From Lachnospiraceae bacterium (GTDB taxonomy: Bacteria > Bacillota > Clostridia > Lachnospirales > Lachnospiraceae): DNA of 46,678 bases. The stretch lies in contig JAUNAJ010000018.1 of the NCBI GenBank assembly GCA_030527645.1, positions 1-46,678 of the forward strand, written 5' to 3'. The notes under the pieces were generated by a model, which saw nothing but the letters and a program-made list of their open reading frames with translations, was not told the origin of the DNA and searched no databases. Position 1 is the first letter of the stretch, and every line of letters starts with the position of its first letter. Shown here piece after piece: positions 32,760 to 39,962 of the stretch. Both the position numbers and the translations under genes were made by a program.

Positions 32760-33977
32760 ATGAATACTATTACAATAGAAGAAATTGCCGCAAGAGACCC
32801 GAACGAGATCCTTGTGGCGGATATCAGAAAGCAGGAGGATTTTCTCAGAGGCTCCATGGAGGGAGCGGTGAACATCCCTGCCGAAAGAGCGGAGGAGGCC
32901 GAGACGCTGCTGGATCGCAGGAAGGAGATCTGTGTACTTTGCTACACCGGTGAGAGAAGTCAGGAATTTGTGGAGATCCTTGAGGAAAAAGGATATTCTG
33001 TGTGGAATATTGAAGGGGGCTACCGCTCCTATCTGAGGAACCATCTGGAGCAGATCGTCCGGGATGAGGAACATATTAAGGAAAGAACCGCTGAGATCGA
33101 ACGAAGTATCATCAAGAAATTCAGAAAATCTGTATGGAGACCCTTTACCAGAGGGATCCGTGAGTATGAGCTGATCCAGCCGGGAGATAAGATTGCAGTC
33201 TGTATATCCGGAGGAAAGGATTCTATGCTGATGGCCAAGCTCCTGCAGGAGCTGCAGAGGCACGGGAAGGTGCCTTTTGAGCTGGTATTCCTCTGTATGA
33301 ATCCCGGCTACAGAGAGGATAACTGGGAGATCATTCGGAATAATGCACAGGTTTTGGGAATCCCGCTGACAGTGTTTGAGAGCGAGATCTTTGATGTGGT
33401 AGCAGGCATTGATAAAAATCCCTGCTACCTTTGTGCCCGCATGAGAAGAGGGTATCTGTATGCAAAGGCAAAGGAGCTGGGCTGCAATAAGATCGCACTT
33501 GGACATCATTTTGACGATGTGATCGAGACCACCCTGATGGGTATGCTGTATGGAGGGAAGATCGAGACTATGATGCCGAAGCTGCACAGTCTGAACTTTT
33601 CCGGAATGGAGCTGATCCGCCCTATGTATCTGATTCACGAAGAGGCTATTAAAGCATGGAGGGACTACAATCACCTGGGATTCATCCAGTGTGCCTGCCG
33701 CTTTACCGAAAACTGTGTCAGCTGCGGAGGAGGAAGAGGCTCTAAGAGGGATGAAATGAAGGAGCTGATCGCTTCCTTCAGGGAAATCAGTGATGTGATC
33801 GAGATGAACATCTTCCGGAGTGTGCATAATATCAACCTGCGTACAGTCATCGGCTACCATAAGGACGACTGGACCTACAGTTTTCTGGATGATTACGAGA
33901 AATATGCCAATACAGATCAGGAATCAGAAACGGACGCAGACAGGAATGCTGCATCGAAAGAAAGGGGGGAGGTCTGA
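32760..33977 (+). CDS. Rhodanese - TtcA-like PP-loop sulfurtransferase fusion, coupled to larB
   Basis: A 405-residue two-domain protein. Residues ~1-95 are a rhodanese with the persulfide-carrying Cys61 in CYTGERS. Residues ~120-375 are a TtcA-type ATP-pyrophosphatase: PP-loop SGGKDS at 150-155, CxxC at C222/C225, GHHFDDVIET at 248-257, and a cysteine cluster C311, C313, C319, C322. In TtcA, the CxxC and one later Cys hold a [4Fe-4S] cluster that takes part in tRNA C32 thiolation. The 3' end overlaps larB by one base (TGATG), and larB/larC make the nickel-pincer nucleotide, whose sulfur normally comes from LarE, another PP-loop enzyme. I infer that this fusion may replace LarE; tRNA thiolation remains the alternative. 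Confidence 0.8.
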   Translation: MNTITIEEIAARDPNEILVADIRKQEDFLRGSMEGAVNIPAERAEEAETLLDRRKEICVLCYTGERSQEFVEILEEKGYSVWNIEGGYRSYLRNHLEQIVRDEEHIKERTAEIERSIIKKFRKSVWRPFTRGIREYELIQPGDKIAVCISGGKDSMLMAKLLQELQRHGKVPFELVFLCMNPGYREDNWEIIRNNAQVLGIPLTVFESEIFDVVAGIDKNPCYLCARMRRGYLYAKAKELGCNKIALGHHFDDVIETTLMGMLYGGKIETMMPKLHSLNFSGMELIRPMYLIHEEAIKAWRDYNHLGFIQCACRFTENCVSCGGGRGSKRDEMKELIASFREISDVIEMNIFRSVHNINLRTVIGYHKDDWTYSFLDDYEKYANTDQESETDADRNAASKERGEV

Positions 33978-34744
33978 TGAATGCTCGTGAGGTGCTGGAG
34001 CAGGTGCGGGAAGGAAGGATTTCTGTGGATGAGGCAGAAGGATATTTCAGACGTCAGCCCTTTGAGGAGATGGAATTCGCCAAGCTGGATCTGCACAGAA
34101 AGGTCCGCTCCGGTTTTCCGGAGGTGATCTACTGCCAGGGGAAGGCCGAGGCGCATCTGCTGAAAATCTTTGAAAGGCTGTATGAGGCAGAGGGAGAGGT
34201 GTTCGGAACAAGAGCTTCCGTGGAGCAGTATGAGCGGATCCGGGAAAGTTTTCCCGAAACGGTCTACGATCCCGTTTCCCGCATTATAAAAATAGAAAAA
34301 GAAGAGAAGAAAAGAACCGGCTGTATCGCTGTCTGTACGGCAGGGACCGCGGATATTTCTGTAGCGGAGGAGGCTGCCCAGACCGCCGAATACTTCGGCA
34401 GCCATGTGGATCGGATCTATGACGTGGGAGTGGCAGGGATCCATCGGCTGTTTTCCAGAATGGACCGGATCCAGAAGGCCAACTGCGTCATTGCAGTGGC
34501 AGGAATGGAAGGTGCACTGGCAAGCGTCATTGGCGGACTGGTGGATAAGCCTGTTATTGCGGTTCCTACATCCGTTGGATACGGAGCCAGCTTTCAGGGG
34601 GTGGCGCCCCTTCTGACCATGATCAATTCCTGCGCCAACGGAATTGCAGTGGTAAATATTGACAATGGCTACGGTGCAGGATATATAGCCACACAGATCA
34701 ACCGAATGGGAGGAGAGACAAATGGGCAGGACACTGTATCTTGA
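33977..34744 (+). CDS. larB: Nickel-pincer cofactor biosynthesis protein LarB
   Basis: LarB carboxylates the pyridinium ring of nicotinic acid adenine dinucleotide and releases AMP, the first step to the nickel-pincer nucleotide. The 255-residue product has a PurE-like C-terminal half (VCTAGTADISVAEEAA, GVAGIHRL, VAGMEGALASVIGGLVDKPVIAVPTSVGYG) and Cys219 in NSCANGIAVVNIDNGYGAG, in the context of the LarB nucleophile. The ATG overlaps the previous stop by one base, with GGGGGGAGG upstream; larC starts 23 bases before its end. Such overlaps imply one translationally coupled operon. No larA or larE lies in the window. Confidence 0.93.
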   Translation: MNAREVLEQVREGRISVDEAEGYFRRQPFEEMEFAKLDLHRKVRSGFPEVIYCQGKAEAHLLKIFERLYEAEGEVFGTRASVEQYERIRESFPETVYDPVSRIIKIEKEEKKRTGCIAVCTAGTADISVAEEAAQTAEYFGSHVDRIYDVGVAGIHRLFSRMDRIQKANCVIAVAGMEGALASVIGGLVDKPVIAVPTSVGYGASFQGVAPLLTMINSCANGIAVVNIDNGYGAGYIATQINRMGGETNGQDTVS

Positions 34745-36143
34745 ATGTGCATCCGGGATCAGCGGAGATATGTTCGCAGCCTCTCTGCTGGATCTGGGTG
34801 CGGACCGGGACAAACTGAAAAAGACCCTCGGGAGCATTCAGGCAGAGGGGGCGGAGATCATCATCAGCAGGGTGAAGAAATCCGGTCTGGATGTCTGTGA
34901 TTTCCTTGTGAAGCTGGATGAGGAGCATGAAAATCATGACCATGACATGGAATATCTCCACGGACGGAATTACAGTCATGAAGATCGGGAAATGCATAAC
35001 ATCGAGCATGGCCGCGACAGTCAGGCGGTGCATCACCATGGACACAGCCATGACGGTCAGGATATGCATCACCATGAGCACAGCAATAGCGGTCAGGAGC
35101 TGCATCACCACAGAGGGCTGCCGGAGATCCTCATGCTTCTGAAAGACAGTACTATGTCTGAGAGGGCATATGAATATGCAGAGAAAATCTTTCGGATCCT
35201 GGCTGAGGCGGAAGCAAAGGCTCACGGGGTGCCTGTGGATCAGGTACACTTTCATGAGGTGGGGGCAATTGATTCCATCATGGATATAGCTGCTGCCGCC
35301 ATCTGTCTGGATGATCTGGATGTGGAGAAGGTGTATATCCCCGAGCTGACAGAGGGCTCCGGAACCGTTCGCTGCCAGCATGGAATCCTGCCTGTGCCTG
35401 TGCCTGCAGTGACTAATATCGCTGCAGCCCACAGCCTTCCCATTCGGAAAACGGGTGTCAAGGGTGAACTGATCACGCCGACCGGTGCAGCCATAGCAGC
35501 CGCGATCCGCACAGAAGATGCTCTGCCGGAGAAGTTTGTTATAGAAGCAGTTGGTCTGGGCGCGGGAAAAAGAGAGTACGAAACACCGGGATTTCTCAGG
35601 GCCATGCTGATCCGTGAAGAAAGGAACTGCGGATCGGACGGATCTGCAGGGGTGCAGGAGACGGAACCGACAGCCGTTGCAGATGCAAATGACAAAAGCT
35701 CCGGTGTCAAGAAGGATGTGATCTGCAAGCTGGAGACGGATGTGGATGACTGTACAGGGGAAATCCTCGGAGCGTTGGTGGAGCGGCTTCTGAATGCCGG
35801 TGCACGGGATGTGCATTACACTCCGGTCTATATGAAAAAAAACAGGCCGGGTGTTGAGATCACGGTCCTCTGTGAACCGGAGCAGGCGGAAGCAATGGAG
35901 GGAATCCTGTTTCGGGAGACCACGACGATCGGTATTAGAAGATGCCTGATGGAACGGCATATTCTTGAGCGGACGATCATTGAAAAGGATACGCCCTGGG
36001 GAGTTGTCAGGATGAAGGCCTGCAGGCTTCCCGGAGAGGAAAAATACCGTGAATATGTAGAATATCAGGAGGCGGAAAAACTGTCTGAAAGATCCGGCCG
36101 TTCGCTTCCTGAAATCTATGAATATCTGCTGAAAAAACAATAA
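34722..36143 (+). CDS. larC: Nickel insertion protein LarC (full length, His-rich insert)
   Basis: LarC is the CTP-dependent nickel insertase that completes the nickel-pincer nucleotide. The 473-residue single frame begins with the family signature LYLECASGISGDMFAASLLDLG and contains FHEVGAIDSIMDIAAAA, ELITPTGAAIAAAI, and the C-terminal nickel domain ETDVDDCTGEILG and PWGVVRMK. Unlike the well-studied Lactobacillus gene, which needs a programmed frameshift, it is one uninterrupted ORF. Residues 69-130 form an insert with 19 histidines, probably for nickel storage. ATG 34722 follows GGGAGGAG inside larB. A terminator follows, separating it from the CODH/ACS genes. Confidence 0.93.
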   Translation: MGRTLYLECASGISGDMFAASLLDLGADRDKLKKTLGSIQAEGAEIIISRVKKSGLDVCDFLVKLDEEHENHDHDMEYLHGRNYSHEDREMHNIEHGRDSQAVHHHGHSHDGQDMHHHEHSNSGQELHHHRGLPEILMLLKDSTMSERAYEYAEKIFRILAEAEAKAHGVPVDQVHFHEVGAIDSIMDIAAAAICLDDLDVEKVYIPELTEGSGTVRCQHGILPVPVPAVTNIAAAHSLPIRKTGVKGELITPTGAAIAAAIRTEDALPEKFVIEAVGLGAGKREYETPGFLRAMLIREERNCGSDGSAGVQETEPTAVADANDKSSGVKKDVICKLETDVDDCTGEILGALVERLLNAGARDVHYTPVYMKKNRPGVEITVLCEPEQAEAMEGILFRETTTIGIRRCLMERHILERTIIEKDTPWGVVRMKACRLPGEEKYREYVEYQEAEKLSERSGRSLPEIYEYLLKKQ

Positions 36144-36195
36144 AAATGCATTAATGGACAACATAGCGGTGTTTGTTAAAAAGTGCTAATAAAAG

Positions 36196-36250
36196 GCATA
36201 AAAGTCGTCGAAAAAATAGAAAAAATTCACGATGACTTTTGTGCTTTTTC
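36196..36250 (+). terminator. Terminator of the larC operon
   Basis: GCATAAAAGTCGTCG (36196-36210) pairs with CGATGACTTTTGTGC (36230-36244) with one mismatch and one wobble. The loop is a 19-base A-rich stretch and five T follow. The next promoter begins right after it. Confidence 0.75.
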
Positions 36251-36279
36251 TTGATTTCATAGTTTCAATGGGGTATAAT
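36251..36279 (+). promoter_or_regulatory. Promoter of the CODH/ACS operon
   Basis: TTGATT (36251-36256), 17-base spacer, consensus TATAAT (36274-36279). Transcription should start near 36286. This is the only strong promoter before cooS that I found, so His-rich gene, cooT, cooC, cooS, the AcsF-like gene and acsB may form one transcript. Confidence 0.8.
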
Positions 36280-36360
36280 GACCGTAATTGATAAAACTAT
36301 GTCATTCTGTCTTGACACTGGAAAGCCGGTAGGAAAGAGTGATTGTAAGGAGTAAATAAT

Positions 36361-36813
36361 ATGCATTTGATTTACGATGATAACGGTAATCTGGTACCCC
36401 ACGGTGCCGGTCATGAGCATGGTCATGAGGTGCACACTCATGAGCATACCCATGACGGTCATACCCATGAGCATCCCCACAGCCATGAGGAGGGACATGA
36501 GCATGATCACAGCCATACGCACGGACATACCCATGCGCAGGAGGACGGACATTGCCATGAGGGACACTGCCACAGTGATTCCTGCGATTCGGCAGATAAA
36601 TGTAAAAATCAGACAGTGATGCTGCTGGAATATATGAAGAACCACAACGAACAGCATGCAGCAGAACTGGATCAGATGGCTGCACAGCTGGAGGAAAAGG
36701 GATTTGCCGATGCGGCTAAGCAGATCAGGGACGGTGTTTCCGATTTCCAGAAGGGAAATATGAGACTGAGTCTGGCGATTGCCCTGGTAAAGGAGCAGCT
36801 GAAGGAGGGTTGA
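36361..36813 (+). CDS. His-rich nickel-binding-type protein (CooJ-like role)
   Basis: A 150-residue cytoplasmic protein with no signal peptide. Residues 14-71 hold 24 histidines in HxH and HEH patterns plus Cys65 and Cys70; Cys75 and Cys81 follow. The C-terminal ~65 residues (MLLEYMKNHNEQHAAELDQM onward) look like helical hairpins without known motifs. It is not clearly homologous to Rhodospirillum CooJ, whose His-rich tail is C-terminal. Position directly before cooT-cooC-cooS supports the same job: storing or delivering nickel for CODH/ACS. ATG 36361 follows AAGGAG. CooT starts 2 bases after its stop. Zinc or another metal is an alternative ligand. Confidence 0.8.
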   Translation: MHLIYDDNGNLVPHGAGHEHGHEVHTHEHTHDGHTHEHPHSHEEGHEHDHSHTHGHTHAQEDGHCHEGHCHSDSCDSADKCKNQTVMLLEYMKNHNEQHAAELDQMAAQLEEKGFADAAKQIRDGVSDFQKGNMRLSLAIALVKEQLKEG

Positions 36814-36815
36814 GC

Positions 36816-36998
36816 ATGTGTCTTGCAACTGTGTATAAAAACAGCGATGATACCGTGATCATGAGAAATGTATCCAAAATCGAAGTGGAAGGAGACTTTG
36901 TCCTGATTCAGGATCTGTTCGGTGATGTGACCAAGATCCAGGGAAAGATCCTGATGGTCGATCTCGGAAACAGCATTGTGAAGCTGAACTGTGAGTGA
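36816..36998 (+). CDS. cooT: CooT family nickel-binding protein
   Basis: A 60-residue protein of the CooT family, small dimeric SH3/Sm-like fold proteins that bind Ni(II) and help mature CODH. The start at ATG 36816 gives the N-terminus MCLATVY, putting a cysteine at position 2, which is the key nickel ligand in CooT of Rhodospirillum rubrum. A TTG two codons earlier would bury this Cys and overlaps the preceding stop. GAAGGAGG at 36801-36808 lies 7 bases upstream. Length matches the family (60-70). It sits between the His-rich gene and cooC, exactly where a CODH maturation factor is expected. Confidence 0.9.
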   Translation: MCLATVYKNSDDTVIMRNVSKIEVEGDFVLIQDLFGDVTKIQGKILMVDLGNSIVKLNCE

Positions 36999-37076
36999 TC
37001 AGCGGTGATGATCCGGTGAATTCGGGTCAGGCGGTGACGAGCCGTATGAATATATTTGTAACAGGAGGCGCTGGTA

Positions 37077-37847
37077 ATGGCGAAGGTAATTGCAGTTGCG
37101 GGAAAGGGAGGAGTCGGAAAGACTACTCTGACCGGTCTTCTGATCCAGTATCTGGGTGAGACAGGAAAAGGACCGATTCTCGCAGTGGATGCCGATGCGA
37201 ATTCAAATCTGAATGAAGTACTCGGTGTAGAGGTTGAAAAAACACTTGGTGATGTCCGGGAGGAAATCGCCAGATCTGAGATGATGGCTGATAATCCCAT
37301 CCCGCCGGGAATGTCCAAGGCGGATTATGCGGAGATTCAGTTTACAAGAGCCCTGGTGGAGGACGATGACTTCGATCTCCTCGTGATGGGAAGAACCCAG
37401 GGGAAGGGATGCTACTGCTTTGTAAATGGTCTGCTGCAGTCTCAGCTTCAGAAGCTGCAGGGAGCATATCCTTATATAATAGTTGATAATGAAGCCGGCA
37501 TGGAGCACATCAGCCGCGGCGTTCTTCCGGGAATGGAGATGGCCATTCTTGTCAGTGACTGCTCCAGAAGAGGAGTACAGGCAGCCGGAAGGATCAAGGA
37601 TCTGATCGCAGAGTGCGATATGCATCCGAAAAAGATCGGCCTGATCATTAACCGGGCCCCGAACGGTGTCCTCAATGACGGCACAAAGGAAGAAATCGAG
37701 AAGCAGGGACTGGAACTGTTAGGAGTAGTCCCCCAGAATGAGCTGGTATACGAATATGACTGTGACGGTACACCTACCGTTCAGCTGCCGGCGGATTCAC
37801 CGGTGCGTGCAGCACTGAAGGAGATCGTAAAGAATCTCGGTCTTTAA
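37077..37847 (+). CDS. cooC: CODH nickel-insertion ATPase CooC
   Basis: CooC is a MinD/SIMIBI-class ATPase that binds Ni(II) at its dimer interface and inserts it into the C-cluster of CODH. The 256-residue product has the deviant Walker A motif GKGGVGKTT near 9-17 and the nickel-binding pair C112-Y-C114 in KGCYCFVNG, at the same residue numbers as in Carboxydothermus CooC1. It also has VDNEAGMEHISRG. The ATG is 8 bases after AGGAGG (37063-37068). It lies directly upstream of cooS, with a 139-base spacer that holds two unusual hairpins. A paralogue follows cooS, so each may serve a different cluster. Confidence 0.94.
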   Translation: MAKVIAVAGKGGVGKTTLTGLLIQYLGETGKGPILAVDADANSNLNEVLGVEVEKTLGDVREEIARSEMMADNPIPPGMSKADYAEIQFTRALVEDDDFDLLVMGRTQGKGCYCFVNGLLQSQLQKLQGAYPYIIVDNEAGMEHISRGVLPGMEMAILVSDCSRRGVQAAGRIKDLIAECDMHPKKIGLIINRAPNGVLNDGTKEEIEKQGLELLGVVPQNELVYEYDCDGTPTVQLPADSPVRAALKEIVKNLGL

Positions 37848-37860
37848 TTTTATTTTTGCA

Positions 37861-37889
37861 TTTTTACACCGCTGGAGGGCGGGTAAAAA
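37861..37889 (+). promoter_or_regulatory. cooS leader hairpin 1, loop UGGAGG
   Basis: TTTTTAC (37861-37867), a bulged A, and CCGC pair with GCGGGTAAAAA (37879-37889). The six-base loop TGGAGG lies at 37873-37878. No T-run follows, so it is not a forward terminator. Confidence 0.6.
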
Positions 37890-37901
37890 TAAATCACGCT
37901 C

Positions 37902-37928
37902 TTAATCCTGTCTGGAGGGACAGGTTAA
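37902..37928 (+). promoter_or_regulatory. cooS leader hairpin 2, loop UGGAGG
   Basis: TTAA (37902-37905), a bulged T, and CCTGTC pair with GACAGGTTAA (37919-37928). The loop TGGAGG (37913-37918) is identical to that of hairpin 1, as are the C-G closing pair and the 5'-side single bulge. It lies 58 bases before the cooS start. Confidence 0.6.
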
Positions 37929-37986
37929 TAAGTGCAAAACCGTAGGGAATGCGGAAAAACTATCAATAAGCTAAGGAGGAAAATTG

Positions 37987-39879
37987 ATGAGTGAATTCAA
38001 ACTGATTAGCATCGAGGAGATGGAACAGGCTACCGAGCGACTGCTGGAGACTGCTGCTAAAGTTGGTGCTGACACATGGCAGGTGCGTGTTAAAAATCAG
38101 ACTCCCCATTGTAAATTCGGTGAGCAGGGTATCTGCTGCCGTATCTGTACCATGGGACCGTGCCGTATTACACCAAAGGCACCGAGAGGAATCTGCGGCT
38201 GTGATGCTCACGGTATCGTAGCTCGTAACTTTGTAAGATTTACAGCAGGCGGCGGTGCTACTCATTCCGATCACGGACGTGAGATCTGCTTCGAGCTGAT
38301 GGCTGCAAAACCGGAAGGACCGTTCAAGGTAAACGATCCCGAGAAACTGATCCGCATCGCAAAAGAGTGGGATGTTGAGACAGAAGGAAAAGATATCTAC
38401 GATCTGGCTCATGAGCTGGCAGAGCTGGCAGCTATGGAATACGGTAAAGTACGCGGCTTCCAGAACTGGCTCAAGAGAGCTCCTGAGTATACACAGAAAC
38501 TGTGGATCGAGCAGGAGGTTGCTCCTCGTGCGGTAGACCGTGAGGTTTCCACCTGTATGCATATGACCCATATGGGTAACTCCTCCAAACCGGAGGCACT
38601 GATCCGTCAGGCTCTTCGTATGGGTATGGCTGACGGCTGGGGCGGCTCCATGACAGGAACCGAGTTCTCCGATATTATGTTCGGAACTCCGATGCCGACA
38701 GATACCACAGCTAACCTGGGTGTTATGAAAGAGGATTGCGTCAACATCGTTATGCATGGACATGACCCGTCTCTTTCTGAGTTTATCTGTGATCTTTGCG
38801 ATTCTCCGGAGATGCTTGAGAGAGCAAAATCTGTCGGAGCAAAAGGAATCGTTGTATCCGGTATCTGCTGTACCGGTAATGAGATCACCATGCGTAAGGC
38901 AGTTCCGATGGTAGGAAACTTCCTGCAGCAGGAGAATGTTGTTCTTACAGGTGCATGTGAGGCAATCGTTGTTGATGTGCAGTGTATCTTCCCTGCACTT
39001 GGACCTCTGACTAAATGCTTCCACACAAAATTCTATACAACAAGCAAGATCTGTCAGCAGCCAATGTCTGAATTCATCCATTTCACTACAGACAACGCAA
39101 TGGATGTAGCAAGACAGATCGTTGAGGAATCTATTGACAACTTCAAGAACAGAAAACCTGATCTTGTACATATTCCGCAGCTGACAACCAAGGCAACTGT
39201 AGGATATTCCGTAGAGGCGATCGTGAAAGCTCTTGACGGTGTAACAAACTCTCAGGTAGATGTTACCGGAACAACCAAACCGCTCCTTGAGTGTGTGACC
39301 TCCGGTGTTCTCCGCGGTGCTGTTGCACTTGTTGGCTGCAACAACCCGAAGATCCGTCCTGACTATCTGCATATCGAGCTGATGAAAAAACTGATCGCTA
39401 ATGATATTATCATCATTACCACAGGATGCGGCGCTCAGGCTGCAGCAAGAGCAGGTCTGATGGATAAAGAAGCAAAGAATATTTGCGGTGCAGGTCTGAA
39501 GAGAGTATGTGAGCTGGCTGATATCCCGCCGGTACTGCACATGGGCTCCTGCGTAGATATTTCCCGTATGATGGTTCTGGCAGCTGAGCTGGCAAAAGAC
39601 TCCGGTCTGAAGATCTCTCAGCTTCCTGTAGTAGGCTGTGCACCTGAGTATATGTCTGAGAAGGCTGTATCCATCGGTAACTATGTAGTTGCTACCGGTC
39701 TGGAGACCTTCCTGGGTGTTGATCCTTATGTATCCGGATCTTCTGAGGTGGTTGAGCTTCTTACAAGCGGAATCCGTGACTGGGTGGAGGCTGCTTATCA
39801 TGTTGAGCATGATCTTGACAAGCTCTGCGAAGATATGATCGCCTGCATTGAGGCAAAACGTGATGCAATCGGCATCTGA
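37987..39879 (+). CDS. cooS: Carbon monoxide dehydrogenase catalytic subunit (CODH)
   Basis: CooS/AcsA reduces CO2 to CO at a Ni-Fe-S C-cluster for the carbonyl branch of acetogenesis. The 630-residue product has the N-terminal D/B-cluster cysteines in CKFGEQGICCRICTMGPC (C42-C59) and C70. All expected C-cluster ligand contexts are present: MHGHDPS, GICCTGNE, VQCIFP, GCNNPK, TTGCGAQ and MGSCVDISR. GICGCDAHG replaces the common GCGAD-type sequence, adding one Cys (C72). The start ATG 37987 follows AGGAGG (37974-37979) by 7 bases. Codon use is strongly biased, as for an abundant protein. The symbol acsA is used equally for this acetogen subunit. Confidence 0.97.
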   Translation: MSEFKLISIEEMEQATERLLETAAKVGADTWQVRVKNQTPHCKFGEQGICCRICTMGPCRITPKAPRGICGCDAHGIVARNFVRFTAGGGATHSDHGREICFELMAAKPEGPFKVNDPEKLIRIAKEWDVETEGKDIYDLAHELAELAAMEYGKVRGFQNWLKRAPEYTQKLWIEQEVAPRAVDREVSTCMHMTHMGNSSKPEALIRQALRMGMADGWGGSMTGTEFSDIMFGTPMPTDTTANLGVMKEDCVNIVMHGHDPSLSEFICDLCDSPEMLERAKSVGAKGIVVSGICCTGNEITMRKAVPMVGNFLQQENVVLTGACEAIVVDVQCIFPALGPLTKCFHTKFYTTSKICQQPMSEFIHFTTDNAMDVARQIVEESIDNFKNRKPDLVHIPQLTTKATVGYSVEAIVKALDGVTNSQVDVTGTTKPLLECVTSGVLRGAVALVGCNNPKIRPDYLHIELMKKLIANDIIIITTGCGAQAAARAGLMDKEAKNICGAGLKRVCELADIPPVLHMGSCVDISRMMVLAAELAKDSGLKISQLPVVGCAPEYMSEKAVSIGNYVVATGLETFLGVDPYVSGSSEVVELLTSGIRDWVEAAYHVEHDLDKLCEDMIACIEAKRDAIGI

Positions 39880-39907
39880 TAAATAATTAGAAATTGATCC
39901 GTACCGT

Positions 39908-39926
39908 GCCGGAGAACCTCTCCGGC
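39908..39926 (+). other. Hairpin in the cooS to AcsF-like spacer
   Basis: GCCGGAGA (39908-39915), ACC, TCTCCGGC (39919-39926): an 8-base perfect stem without a T-run. It may protect the 3' end of cooS mRNA or partly stop transcription. Confidence 0.4.
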
Positions 39927-39962
39927 CGGCTGCGGAAATAACTGGTAGAGGTGAATGGAACT

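Noticed and set aside
34722-36143. larC split by a programmed frameshift as in Lactobacillus
   Set aside because: The frame is continuous over 473 codons.
34698-36164. 488-codon open frame antisense to larC
   Set aside because: Low-quality composition mirroring the His-rich insert; larC has full family motifs.
36361-36813. His-rich protein as a true CooJ orthologue
   Set aside because: Its His-rich region is N-terminal and the rest is not recognisably similar; only the role is comparable.
37963-39810. 615-codon open frame antisense to cooS
   Set aside because: Shadow of cooS codon bias; no start signals and no recognisable family.
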